From: Lacimicrobium alkaliphilum
Lineage (GTDB): Bacteria; Pseudomonadota; Gammaproteobacteria; Enterobacterales; Alteromonadaceae
Direction: 5' to 3'
NCBI RefSeq assembly: GCF_002591895.1
Contig: NZ_NISX01000007.1
Coordinates: forward strand, 148,207-212,206
DNA length: 64,000 nt
The notes under the pieces are model-generated. The model did not search any database, was not told the DNA's origin, and saw nothing but the letters and a program-made list of their open reading frames with translations. Of the stretch, positions 25,214-34,277 are shown piece by piece; position 1 is the stretch's first letter, and every line of letters begins with the position of its first letter. Made by a program: the position numbers and the translations under genes.

Positions 25214-25501
25214 TTAGCCACACTGGCTGCTGTCGGCATGCAGGGAGGACACCCGGATTTGCAGTTTGCGGTGTGCATGCAGTACCGATTTGATCTCTTT
25301 TTGCAATGAGCTGCCTTCTGCGGTCAGCACAGGATCCCGGCGGCTGCGGTCAAACAGGTTCAGACCAGTTTTATCTTCCAGTTTGTGAATCAGGCCACTT
25401 ACCGATGACTGAGCCTTACCTAATCGACGCGCTGCACCGGAAAAACTACCGGTTTCCACGGCCGCCATAAAAGCTTCCAACTGTTCGATTGACAAGGCCA
25501 T
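25214..25501 (-). CDS. Stand-alone LysR-type DNA-binding domain
   Basis: 95 residues that comprise only the LysR winged helix-turn-helix and linker helix: 'LSIEQLEAFMAAVETGSFSG', 'AARRLGKAQSSVSGLIHKLE', 'LFDRSRRDPVLTAEG'. It stops where the effector domain should begin, and no remnant of that domain follows. It is strongly similar to the N-terminus of the full-length LysR at 33180, especially the recognition helix 'RRLGKAQSSxSGLI'. It may be a truncated pseudogene or a short repressor or competitor of the full-length protein. Spacing to the ATG (GGGAAGCGCT) is acceptable. Confidence 0.7.
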   Translation of the reverse strand: MALSIEQLEAFMAAVETGSFSGAARRLGKAQSSVSGLIHKLEDKTGLNLFDRSRRDPVLTAEGSSLQKEIKSVLHAHRKLQIRVSSLHADSSQCG

Positions 25502-25644
25502 AGCGCTTCCCTAATAAAATGAGCAAGAATAATTAGTAAATTATAACAGGAATATTGGAATATTTTATTACAATATGTATCTGCACAAAAGTGCTATCAG
25601 ATGATTTGTGCGGAATCAGAGTTAAACTGCAGAGATAGAAAAGA

Positions 25645-26247
25645 TTATCGGGACGTCACCGATGCTCTCTCCGGCAAGTAAATATGCAGCCAGAGATCAT
25701 CGCCGCTGCCATTGTCATTGATAGCATATTCGAATGCCGCCTTTGGGTAGCGAATATTTCTGCCACTGACACGGGTATCGTAGCTACCCCACTTTTTCAG
25801 GTTCCACTGTCCATAAGGGTCATGCACAGTATAGTATTCACCGTCATATCCAGTGACCACCAGGATATGTCCGGGTGGCGTAAACCAGCCATGCACTATG
25901 GTGGGCTGGCCGATACGGGCCTGCTCCTGTAACTGCGCGATGGTGCCCCGGGTTAGTGCCAGATCGCGTAAATTGCTACCCGCCTCTTTTGCCAGAGTAT
26001 TAAAACCTTCAGCCAAATCAGCCACCTGCTGCAGTAAACCAAACCGCTGATACAGTTAATCCGGTGTGCGCTGGCCGAGTTGCTCAGGATCAGTCAGATC
26101 AAAATAATCACTGATCATAGCCAATGAAGTGATGCTACAGGTCGAATCAGGCTTGTGCAGATTATCAAGCTGGGAATAGTAAGGCACCTGCGCCTGGCTG
26201 AGGGGTGTCAGTAACATAGCTGCGATAAGCGTAAATGCCCGAAACAT
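25645..26247 (-). pseudogene. C39-like secreted peptidase interrupted by an in-frame stop
   Basis: From ATG 26247 (GGAG upstream, one base after the M1 peptidase stop) the frame gives a signal peptide 'MFRAFTLIAAMLLTPLSQAQ', then 'VPYYSQLDN' and the Cys motif 'DSTCSITSLAMISDYF'. A TAA at about 26056-26058 interrupts it after RTPD. The same frame continues at once with LYQRFGLLQQ and the His/Asp part 'GHILVVTGYDGEYYTVHDPYG', ending near 25645. There is no frameshift: one nonsense codon separates the catalytic Cys from the His and Asp. It belongs to the C39-like (peptidase_C39_2) family. Either a recent pseudogene, a readthrough case or a sequence error. Confidence 0.75.
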
Positions 26248-26248
26248 A

Positions 26249-28357
26249 CTAAAACTCCGGTTGAGTAAGCCGATGACCGGTGCGCTTTGCATCGCCAATC
26301 TGCATCAGTGGATCCAGTTGCAGCAGACTCACTGCCTGGTCGGGTGCAAGGGATAATAAGATTTCAACCTGCTCGGGATTTTGCCGCCATATATCCACAC
26401 TCAGCAGATGAGACTCTGCCGTGCCATCGGCATAGTGAAGCTGCAGCGGTACCGGCATGGGTATGCTGCCTTTGTTGCGCAGCGTTACGCGCAGCTGTGG
26501 CTGTTCCACGGCCGCGGTCTGAGCATCGAGTCTGGCATAGGTCTGATCATCCATCAGCGAGTGGCGATCCAGCAACCCCGGATTACGCTGTTCAAAAGCA
26601 GCCCCCTCTTGACTGTTGCGGCTACGGGTCAGGCTGGGAGCAGAAGGATAGTGTCGCAGGTAAGCGAGTTTCTGCTCGTTGCTCCAGTGCTGTGGCAAAA
26701 TCAGCTGTGCGCCCCCGAGTTCTATATCCACATAACCACGTTGCATAAACCAGCCGCGCCAGAACCAGTCCAGCTGCTCGCCACTCTGGTGATGTACAAA
26801 ACGAATAAAATCAGCAAAACCGGCATGCCTGCCACGCCATGCCTGGAAAAAGTCCGCCATAATAGTATCGAACTGCTGCCTGCCCAGCAGGGTCTCCCGC
26901 AGGATATTCAGTGCCACTGCCGGAACATGGTAGTGAGAGTCCAGCTTGCTGCTGACCTCCTCGGCAAAGGTCACCGGAGGTAAATAGTCAGTGGCGCTCA
27001 TCACTGCACCGACCTTGGCGGGCTCGCCGTAAAAGCTCTGAAAGTTCTCACTCCAGCGCTGCTCCAGCCAGAATGCCAGATAGCTGGTAATACCTTCATC
27101 GAAAAAGCCTTCGGCCCGCTCGTCCGTATTTACCGTCATCGGCATCCAGGCATGGGCAATCTCATGTAAAATGCCACCTATCACGTCATATTTCTGGGTG
27201 CGGCTGTATTCGGGCGCCGGGCCGCCGATATCCGCATCCGGGCCGCGAAAGCCCACCAGCTTAAGACCCGGGTATTCCATCCCCAGCCCGGCAATATTGA
27301 CCAGATGAATACTCATTGCCGCCGGTTTGCTAAGCCATTCAGACAGTTCATCTATGGCGAATACACCGGCTTCGAGAGCGTATTTATGCCACAGCCAGCG
27401 TCCGTTATCGGAGTATACCGCAGTGATCAGTATATCCCCCTGGCTGTGTTTCACCTTGCGGGCCTGCCAGATAACATCCCTTACCGCTACAAAGGTAAAG
27501 TCACGTAATTGCTCACCCTTAAATCGCCAGGGTTGCTGATTATTAATCGGCCAGGGCTGCGCAGGCCTCAGCAATGTGGTGGGAGAATCGGCGCTAACCT
27601 GCCGGTAGCGTTTAAATACAGATTCAGGCAGATTCTGCCCGGCGCTTTGCCAGTCACCACTGCCCAGCAACAGATACTGAGGCGGGGCATCAATGGTCAC
27701 CGAAAAATCGGCCATCTCCAGGCTGAACTCGGCATTTTTAACAAAAGGCCGTAAATTCCATCCTTGCGGGCCGTAACGCATCGCTCTGGGGTACCACTGA
27801 GCGAAGGCCAGCAGGCGATTCTCTCCGTTAATTTGCTCATAACCACTGCGTGGCACCAGTGGATGAGAGCGGGAAACCAGCTTAAGATCCCAGTCAAAAT
27901 GCAGCTGTACCTGCTGTCCAGGTTTTAGTGGCTCATCCAGCGTTACCGCCACCAGCGTATCCTGCCACCCTGTTCTCAATGGCTGTTTTGCTGAGTCGGT
28001 CACCCGTAAGCGTGTTGTACCGCCGGCTTCACTGGCCCCGGCCTGATACTTTTCTCTGGCCAGACTACCTTGAGCAAAACGCTGCTGCGGTAGCTCAAAC
28101 CAGAGTGTTTTCAGGGTATCCGGTGACTGATTGCGATAATTCAGTACGGCAGTGGCTGCCAGACTGGCCTTGTCTGTATTCACCCTGGCATCAATCTTAT
28201 AGCTAAGCTGTTGTTGCCAGTAAGACTCTGACGGCGTGCCCGCCGGGGAGCTGATTTCAGTCAGTGGCAACTCAAGGGGAGCAAAAGGGTCATCCGATTC
28301 AGCCTGCGCAGATGCGGCTATCAGCAACATCGCCGATACCCTGTAAAACCTGCGCAT
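26249..28357 (-). CDS. M1-family zinc metallopeptidase, secreted
   Basis: 702 residues from ATG 28357 (GAGGG upstream, just after the previous gene's stop); the 11-residue longer frame overlaps that gene. A signal peptide ends near AQAE. The M1 signature is complete: HEIAH followed exactly 18 residues later by Glu (the HEXXH-18-E zinc site), and 'GLGMEYPG' in the place of the GxMEN substrate motif. An N-terminal beta domain precedes the catalytic domain. It should remove N-terminal residues from peptides in the periplasm. It is in an operon with the lipoprotein upstream and the interrupted peptidase downstream. Confidence 0.92.
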   Translation of the reverse strand: MRRFYRVSAMLLIAASAQAESDDPFAPLELPLTEISSPAGTPSESYWQQQLSYKIDARVNTDKASLAATAVLNYRNQSPDTLKTLWFELPQQRFAQGSLAREKYQAGASEAGGTTRLRVTDSAKQPLRTGWQDTLVAVTLDEPLKPGQQVQLHFDWDLKLVSRSHPLVPRSGYEQINGENRLLAFAQWYPRAMRYGPQGWNLRPFVKNAEFSLEMADFSVTIDAPPQYLLLGSGDWQSAGQNLPESVFKRYRQVSADSPTTLLRPAQPWPINNQQPWRFKGEQLRDFTFVAVRDVIWQARKVKHSQGDILITAVYSDNGRWLWHKYALEAGVFAIDELSEWLSKPAAMSIHLVNIAGLGMEYPGLKLVGFRGPDADIGGPAPEYSRTQKYDVIGGILHEIAHAWMPMTVNTDERAEGFFDEGITSYLAFWLEQRWSENFQSFYGEPAKVGAVMSATDYLPPVTFAEEVSSKLDSHYHVPAVALNILRETLLGRQQFDTIMADFFQAWRGRHAGFADFIRFVHHQSGEQLDWFWRGWFMQRGYVDIELGGAQLILPQHWSNEQKLAYLRHYPSAPSLTRSRNSQEGAAFEQRNPGLLDRHSLMDDQTYARLDAQTAAVEQPQLRVTLRNKGSIPMPVPLQLHYADGTAESHLLSVDIWRQNPEQVEILLSLAPDQAVSLLQLDPLMQIGDAKRTGHRLTQPEF

Positions 28358-28361
28358 AAGG

Positions 28362-29243
28362 TCAGAATCCCTCACAGTCATCCAACTCATACCCTTGCTG
28401 GCAGGCCCACTGCACCATGGCCTCTGTTATGGCATCAAATAGCGGCGCCGCCCACTGTCGCCCCTGCTCCATAGAGCCGGCTTTTTCAACAATATCAATG
28501 GCGCGGCTGACTTCCAAAATCGACACCGTCGCACCGTATTCAGCAGCTCGTTCGATCAGCGGGTGCCAGGCCGCAGAAGAGCCCTCTTCATCTGAGTGAC
28601 CACCACGGACCCTGGCGCCACGATTCCCCAGCCCCACCTGAGCATAAAAAGGGGCAATATGCTGCTGAATCAGCGCTTCCCAGTCTCGGTTGCGCTCATT
28701 GGTACCTGTCACCAGCATCTGCGCACCGGGCAGGGGGTTTTGCTGATTGGCAATATGGGCATCGGCGGTCAGCAACAGAGTCTGTACATGCTGATTGCCC
28801 TTATGCACCCCGGCGATAAAATGCTCAAACCCCTGATAACCATTCAGATCCTCACCATACATCTGAATACTGGGCGTCAGTACAAAAAAGCCTTTGTCGG
28901 TCAGCCGCCGTGCCATTTCCTGCTGGGTAATCTGGTTCCACAGTTTGCCGATACTGCGGCCTTTGACGGTGGCACCGGGCATCATTTTACCGGGCTGGGT
29001 ATACTGCTGGGGCAAAATCGCAATGGGGCGACGGGTGTCGATGCGGATAGCCGCCACATCGGCGTGGGTCCAGTTTTCGCCGGTATAGTTAAAGCGTACC
29101 TGATACAACCCTTCACCGGCCTCAAAAGTATAATCTTTTCCATCGTCGATGATCTGCGCGGTGACCCGCTTATCAGGCTCCGGCACCTGCTGGCAGGACG
29201 CCAGCAACACTACAAGCATCAACAGGCACGCACGTAACAGCAT
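28362..29243 (-). CDS. Lipoprotein, possibly amidase-like
   Basis: 293 residues with lipobox LLASC (Cys 17). The middle has 'ILPQQYTQPGKMMPGATVKG' and 'GFEHFIAGVHKGNQHVQTLL', then LTADAH. The C-terminal third ('GLGNRGARVRGG', 'GATVSILEVSRAIDIVEKAG') recalls the end of zinc amidase_3 enzymes, where N-R-G-V and V-E-x-G motifs recur, but the usual zinc ligands could not be placed with confidence. It may act on peptides or cell-wall fragments in the periplasm. It sits 13 bp after the MFS carrier gene and overlaps the M1 peptidase leader. Family assignment is uncertain. Confidence 0.6.
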   Translation of the reverse strand: MLLRACLLMLVVLLASCQQVPEPDKRVTAQIIDDGKDYTFEAGEGLYQVRFNYTGENWTHADVAAIRIDTRRPIAILPQQYTQPGKMMPGATVKGRSIGKLWNQITQQEMARRLTDKGFFVLTPSIQMYGEDLNGYQGFEHFIAGVHKGNQHVQTLLLTADAHIANQQNPLPGAQMLVTGTNERNRDWEALIQQHIAPFYAQVGLGNRGARVRGGHSDEEGSSAAWHPLIERAAEYGATVSILEVSRAIDIVEKAGSMEQGRQWAAPLFDAITEAMVQWACQQGYELDDCEGF

Positions 29244-29256
29244 TGATTTCCCCTTT

Positions 29257-30411
29257 TTATTTAGAGCGGGTGCGATTATTGGCCAGATGCAGCAGCATTA
29301 CACTGAGCACAATGGCCACCGCCCCTAACCACAGAACATGGATAACGCCAAAGTGGCTGACCACGGCCGCTGCCACCGGCGGGCCTATTACCAGCCCCAC
29401 TTTGAAGGCGGTCACACAAAAGACGATCAGGCGGCCACTCTTGTCAGCGTCGCTGAAAATGCCCATCATAATGGGAATAATAAAGCTCCAGAAAATCTGA
29501 TACACCACGGTGGCCAGTGCATAGATCAGCCAGATATGGGGTTGTGCCATCAGGTACAGCGCCAGCAAACAGCCAAGCTGCAACACCGCCGTCAGCCACA
29601 GGGAAAAATTACGCCCCATCATGGCCACGAATTTCGCCGCCAGCACCGAACCACAGGCGCTGATGGCAAAGCCCCAGCCTAGAATTGCACCCACTTCTGC
29701 CACACTTAAACCGGCGGCCACGCCGATACGCTCAAGATAGGCCCAGACCGTACCCTGAGCGAAGTAGTAGGCCACCACCCCCAGAAATACAAACAATACC
29801 GGCAGGTAAATCCGGCCAAAGGGCGGCAGACTCTGAGTTTTTTTGTTTTCATCAGCAGGGCTGCTGATACTGACCAGTGTCAGAGCCAGTAACAGAAACA
29901 GATTAAAAAACTGAAACAGGCCCTGATAGCCCCAGACACTGGTGATATGAGGCAACACCCAGAATCCCACGGTGCCAAACACCACCTGCACGGTCACCAT
30001 GGCACCGAAGGCCTTATCGGGATTGGTTCTGTCGCCCAGCGCTGCCAGGGCAATGGAATAGCCGATACCACAGCCTATCCCGGCCAGAAAGCGCACCAGC
30101 AACAGTGCCGGAAATAAGCTGGTAAACAGGGTCAGCAGATTCATACCAATAAACAGCAACAGGCTTATCTGCATCCAGCGCTGCCAGTGGCAGCGCCTGA
30201 CCCAGAAAAATGCCGACATGCTGGAAAGCAGAATACCGGCCACATCGGCGGCAGTCAGAAAACCCACCTGTTGTTGGCTAAATGCGCCGCTGTCACTAAA
30301 GGCCCCCACCACCAATGGCATCAGGATGGTGACGGCCGCCCCCATCATCGCGACCATTAATATACCGGCGTAAGCCACCCGCGACATGGCTGGCGTTATG
30401 GAGTCTGACAT
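29257..30411 (-). CDS. MFS transporter
   Basis: About 384 residues from ATG 30411 (MSDSITPAMSR); the upstream extension to 30486 crosses a hairpin arm and is not membrane-like. Roughly 12 hydrophobic helices are seen, with the MFS A-like motif in the loop 'SAFFWVRRCHWQR' and a second conserved 'RFLAGIGCGIGYSIALAALG'. It probably imports amino acids or small peptides released by the neighbouring peptidases, or exports a product. It lies between the TonB receptor and the lipoprotein gene, all in the same direction. Confidence 0.85.
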   Translation of the reverse strand: MSDSITPAMSRVAYAGILMVAMMGAAVTILMPLVVGAFSDSGAFSQQQVGFLTAADVAGILLSSMSAFFWVRRCHWQRWMQISLLLFIGMNLLTLFTSLFPALLLVRFLAGIGCGIGYSIALAALGDRTNPDKAFGAMVTVQVVFGTVGFWVLPHITSVWGYQGLFQFFNLFLLLALTLVSISSPADENKKTQSLPPFGRIYLPVLFVFLGVVAYYFAQGTVWAYLERIGVAAGLSVAEVGAILGWGFAISACGSVLAAKFVAMMGRNFSLWLTAVLQLGCLLALYLMAQPHIWLIYALATVVYQIFWSFIIPIMMGIFSDADKSGRLIVFCVTAFKVGLVIGPPVAAAVVSHFGVIHVLWLGAVAIVLSVMLLHLANNRTRSK

Positions 30412-30453
30412 GCTCTGTGACAACAAGCTGTTTTCCTTATCTGGATATCGGTT

Positions 30454-30530
30454 ACCATGCCAGTGACCTCTGACTCTTACCCTCAACAGTCACTGGCATG
30501 GTGCTCCAGGCGCAGGCCTGAGCCTGCGCC
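30454..30530. repeat. Two consecutive hairpins between TonB receptor and MFS genes
   Basis: The first is a perfect 14-bp inverted repeat (ACCATGCCAGTGAC at 30454-30467 and its complement at 30489-30502). The second is GGCGCAGGC-CTGA-GCCTGCGCC at 30509-30530. Neither has a T-run on the minus strand. They may protect the receptor mRNA end or reduce read-through into the carrier gene. Confidence 0.75.
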
Positions 30531-30537
30531 GGTTTAA

Positions 30538-33024
30538 TTAATAGTAGGTGTAAGAGAAGTTCACACCAACCGTACGGGGGCGTACGAAAATGGTCCGCCA
30601 GCCCTGCCCCAGGTCAGTCTGACCCGAGGTTTCTGCACGCTTGTCGGTGAGGTTGTTTACCCATAGCGACACTTTCCAGTCATCCCGGCCATAGCTGACG
30701 CTGGCATTGTAGAGGGTATATGACTTGCGGGTATAGACATCCGCATCCGGAAAGTCCTGGCGGTCACTGGGTGTTTCACCCACATAACGACCATCAAGAT
30801 TAGCGGTCATATAACCATTTTCCAGCTCAGTCTCATAACTGACGCCAAAGTTGTGCCGCCATTCGGGCGCTCCACCAAGCTGACCACCTTTTTCCCAGGT
30901 GCGGCACTGCAGGTCGGCATCCGGCGCGCTGGCCACAGGCTCAAAGATACAGGCCTCACCGGTCTCCGCCCATTCAGCATCAACGGTGGCCGTGGCATAA
31001 CGCAGGGTAATATCATCAGTCAGACGGTATCTGGAACTGAATTCAAAGCCTTGTGTCTCGGCCGATGGCCCATTGGTGGTGCCGTTAAGAGGGAACACAC
31101 CATCAAGGATCTGTGAGAAGTAAGTCTGCACATTGTTCCACTCAATGCGGTAGATATTGGCCTGCATATACAGGTCGCGGTCAAGCAAAAAGCCCTTGAT
31201 ACCCAGCTCATAGTTATCCGTTGAGTCCGGCTCGTAATTCTGCGCCTCATCAGAAACCTCCAGTGTCGCCTCATCACCGTTCTGGTCGGTTATGGTGATA
31301 TTTTTAAAGCCGTTGGTGCCGCCACGACGGAAGCCCTGAGAGAATGTGGCGTAGGCCAGCAAATCATCGGTCATCTGATAGGCGGCATTAAACTTAAAGA
31401 AAGACTCACCGTTCTCTTTATTGCGCGAGGTAGAGCGACTGTTGGTCAGGCCGGTATAGTCCACAATCAGGGGGTCATTCTGATCATCATAATTAAAGAT
31501 ACGGGCACCAAAGGTCAGATCCAGCTTGTCGGTCGCTGCATAGGTCAGCTCACCAAATAATGCCGTTTCCTGATACTGGTTGTGGAAATTCTCATGGTAA
31601 CCCTCGTCCACTGAGCCCGGGCGGGTGTCGCCATACCAGGCCTGACGGTCAAAACCATAAAAATCTGCGGTAGCCTGATCGAAGCCGGGATAGAACTCGG
31701 AGAAGATCAGGCGCCGCTCCGTGTCGGTATGATACAAGCCGACAATCCAGCTTAAGGGGCCATCGCCTGTAGAGGTCAGGCGGGTTTCATGGTTCAGACC
31801 TTTGTAGGTATTGTCATAGGTGATATAGGCCGACTCATTGGTATCATCCAGTCCCAGTCCAGGAACCCAGCCGTAATAGACCAGACCGTAACCCAGATAA
31901 TCTGCCTGTCCTTCGCGGCTGTCTTTAAAGTAGGAGGTGCTGCTGTGCAGGGTGGCAAAATCCAGCTCCCAGTTAAAATCAATGGAATCCAGGGTCAGCT
32001 CGCGATCTGAAAACTCTTCATAGGTCGCCACTATGGTATGGTCGTTCACCTGGAACGGCGTATTGTAACGGCTGTATTTGTTGTCACAGGCGTCGCCTTC
32101 CAGGCCTTCCTGCTCACAGGCGTAGTCCACTGTTTCCCGGCTGGCGCCACTGGTACCGTGGGCCAGTTGATCCTGCTGCACATGAGACAGGGTCACACTG
32201 AACTCATCGACAGGCTGCCACAACAGGGCGATCTTACCGCCGGTGGTTTCTTCCCAGTCATCATCCTCATACCGCTCTTTATTCGGATTGGGGTTGGGAA
32301 TACGTTTTTGCTCGTCGGTAAAATAGGTGGGGCTGGTAATACGGTCGGTATAACCGGCATCATCCAGATGGGCAATGGAGGCCCTGACGGCCACCGTATC
32401 GCTCAGTGGGACATTAAATACCACATCCGTATCATGACTCAGACCACCATCCTTAACCTGATAGATGCTGGTATTGGCGTCAAAACTGAACTCCACCAGA
32501 TCAGGCTGGTTGGTAATATAACGTATAGTACCACCGAGGCTGCCACCGCCATACAATGTACCCTGGGGGCCGAGCAGCTTTTCAACCCGGTTAACATCTT
32601 TAATCCGATAACCGATGTTTGGCAATGGGGTATCGTCGAGGTAGTAAGCCACTGTAGTACGGGTAAACTGTTCGAGGTTATTGGCATTAACCGGAGAAAC
32701 ATTCAGGCCACGAACCGTTACCGATTCCGCCAGACGGTTGCTGTTACCCGGTGAGCTGATTTCAACGGAGTCTGCGATCAGCGCTTTAATATCGGTTATA
32801 TTTTTACGACGCAGTTCCGCTGCACCTACCGCAGTAATGTTCATCGGAATTTCGTTGGCGGTTGCCATACGGCCACTACCGGAAACCTGGATGATTTCAA
32901 TATCCTGCTCTTTAAGTTTATTTTCCCGCTCTTCGCTTTCGTTATTTTCCTGCGCAAAAGCGGTGCCTGATAGCAATATTCCTGAAATCATCAGGGCCAG
33001 CGGTGTTTTTCTGTGTGTCTGCAT
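30538..33024 (-). CDS. TonB-dependent receptor (peptide block)
   Basis: 828 residues. A signal peptide ends at AFAQ. The plug domain has 'IEIIQVSGSGRMATANEIPM', 'ITAVGAAELRRKNITDIKAL' and 'TLYGGGSLGGTIRYITNQPD'. The beta-barrel ends with aromatic residues 'GVNFSYTYY', as expected for outer-membrane insertion. It should take up a bulky nutrient with energy from TonB. Because MFS carrier, lipoprotein and peptidases follow in the same direction and a LysR gene diverges from it, a peptide or amino-acid-derived substrate is likely. No iron-uptake genes are nearby. Confidence 0.92.
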   Translation of the reverse strand: MQTHRKTPLALMISGILLSGTAFAQENNESEERENKLKEQDIEIIQVSGSGRMATANEIPMNITAVGAAELRRKNITDIKALIADSVEISSPGNSNRLAESVTVRGLNVSPVNANNLEQFTRTTVAYYLDDTPLPNIGYRIKDVNRVEKLLGPQGTLYGGGSLGGTIRYITNQPDLVEFSFDANTSIYQVKDGGLSHDTDVVFNVPLSDTVAVRASIAHLDDAGYTDRITSPTYFTDEQKRIPNPNPNKERYEDDDWEETTGGKIALLWQPVDEFSVTLSHVQQDQLAHGTSGASRETVDYACEQEGLEGDACDNKYSRYNTPFQVNDHTIVATYEEFSDRELTLDSIDFNWELDFATLHSSTSYFKDSREGQADYLGYGLVYYGWVPGLGLDDTNESAYITYDNTYKGLNHETRLTSTGDGPLSWIVGLYHTDTERRLIFSEFYPGFDQATADFYGFDRQAWYGDTRPGSVDEGYHENFHNQYQETALFGELTYAATDKLDLTFGARIFNYDDQNDPLIVDYTGLTNSRSTSRNKENGESFFKFNAAYQMTDDLLAYATFSQGFRRGGTNGFKNITITDQNGDEATLEVSDEAQNYEPDSTDNYELGIKGFLLDRDLYMQANIYRIEWNNVQTYFSQILDGVFPLNGTTNGPSAETQGFEFSSRYRLTDDITLRYATATVDAEWAETGEACIFEPVASAPDADLQCRTWEKGGQLGGAPEWRHNFGVSYETELENGYMTANLDGRYVGETPSDRQDFPDADVYTRKSYTLYNASVSYGRDDWKVSLWVNNLTDKRAETSGQTDLGQGWRTIFVRPRTVGVNFSYTYY

Positions 33025-33179
33025 GGTCTTTTCCTCAACAACAGTGTTGGTTTAATAATAAATTCACCTGATACTTATTTTTTTATGGCAAATTATTCGT
33101 TAATGAGTTGTTACCATGCAGGATTATCAATTATGATGATTAAAGAAAGTTATTTACCATAGGTTGGTGCGATACATAG

Positions 33180-34088
33180 ATGGAACTCTCACTGGAACAA
33201 CTACAGGCATTTATCGCCACCGTCGAGACTGGCAGCTTTTCGGCGGCCGCCCGAAGGTTGGGTAAAGCTCAGTCATCCATTAGTGGTCTGATCAGTAATC
33301 TGGAAATTGATGCCGGGTTTTCGCTCTTCGATCGCTCCTCTAAGATCCCCAAGCTGACGCCCGAGGGGCTGGCGCTGATGAACGATGTGAAATCTGTTCT
33401 GAAAAGTCACCGCAACCTGCGTCATCGTATCGATAACATCATGGACAGTGTCGAAAGCGAAATCAGCCTGGCCTATGACAATATGGCCATCCCTGACGGC
33501 GTGATGCTGGGACTGGCGTCAGAATTTGAACAACAGTTTCCACTCACCTCGTTGATGCTGCTGGAGGCCACCCATAAGCGGGCCTATCAGCTCATCGAAC
33601 AGAATAAGGTCAATCTGGCGGTGGTGATCAGTCAGGATGATTATCCCGAACAGTTTGCCTTTCGCGGTATTTGCCACGTGCACTATTGCACTGTGGCCGG
33701 CGCCAAACACCCGCTGGCAAAACTGGACAAAGTGGCACCGCAGGATCTGGCTCAGTATCGGCATCTGCGTATTACCGACACCCAGACCGGCTTTCGTCGC
33801 TTTGATTCGGATCTGACCAGTAATATCTGGTACTCCAACTCACCCACCACCATGATGGAAATGCTGCGTCAGGGTCTGGGATGGGCAGAAATGCCTTTGC
33901 ATGCAGTAGAGTCTCAGCTACTCAATGGCAGCATCGTGCGTCTGCCAACCAGCCATCAGGAAGTGACCTTTCCCCACTGTGTGGATTTGATCTGGCAGAT
34001 TGAAGGCGCCATGGGTCAGTGCCTGCAATGGTTACTTGAGCGTATCACCAATAAAGCCAAGGCGCTGAATCAGCGCCCGGCGTTGTAA
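33180..34088 (+). CDS. LysR-family regulator of the peptide block
   Basis: 302 residues. The N-terminal winged helix ('LSLEQLQAFIATVETGSFSA', 'AARRLGKAQSSISGLISNLE') is followed by a periplasmic-binding-protein-like effector domain: 'LAYDNMAIPDGVMLGLASEF' and later 'MLRQGLGWAEMPLHAVESQL'. It diverges from the TonB receptor with a 155-bp gap that should hold the operator. Its DNA-binding domain is strongly similar to the stand-alone domain at 25214, so the two may bind the same sites. Confidence 0.9.
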   Translation: MELSLEQLQAFIATVETGSFSAAARRLGKAQSSISGLISNLEIDAGFSLFDRSSKIPKLTPEGLALMNDVKSVLKSHRNLRHRIDNIMDSVESEISLAYDNMAIPDGVMLGLASEFEQQFPLTSLMLLEATHKRAYQLIEQNKVNLAVVISQDDYPEQFAFRGICHVHYCTVAGAKHPLAKLDKVAPQDLAQYRHLRITDTQTGFRRFDSDLTSNIWYSNSPTTMMEMLRQGLGWAEMPLHAVESQLLNGSIVRLPTSHQEVTFPHCVDLIWQIEGAMGQCLQWLLERITNKAKALNQRPAL

Positions 34089-34207
34089 CTCCGGTTCTCT
34101 GTAGCCTGAATAGAGCGAAGCGGAATCCGGGGGCCGTACCGTTATTTTCAGCGCAGAATCGCCGGGATCGCAACGACCCGGATAGGTTATTCCCTTTGGC
34201 TCTTTAC

Positions 34208-34237
34208 GAAAAAATACCGGGCAGCGAACTGCCCGGT
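34208..34237 (-). terminator. Rho-independent terminator of the amidase gene
   Basis: ACCGGGCAG-CGAA-CTGCCCGGT is a perfect 9-bp stem. On the minus strand it is followed by a T-run, so it stops transcription from the amidase gene. It also lies beyond the end of the LysR gene. Confidence 0.85.
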
Positions 34238-34277
34238 GAACTGATCCAGGGACACAACACCCCGGCACGGGAAAGGC

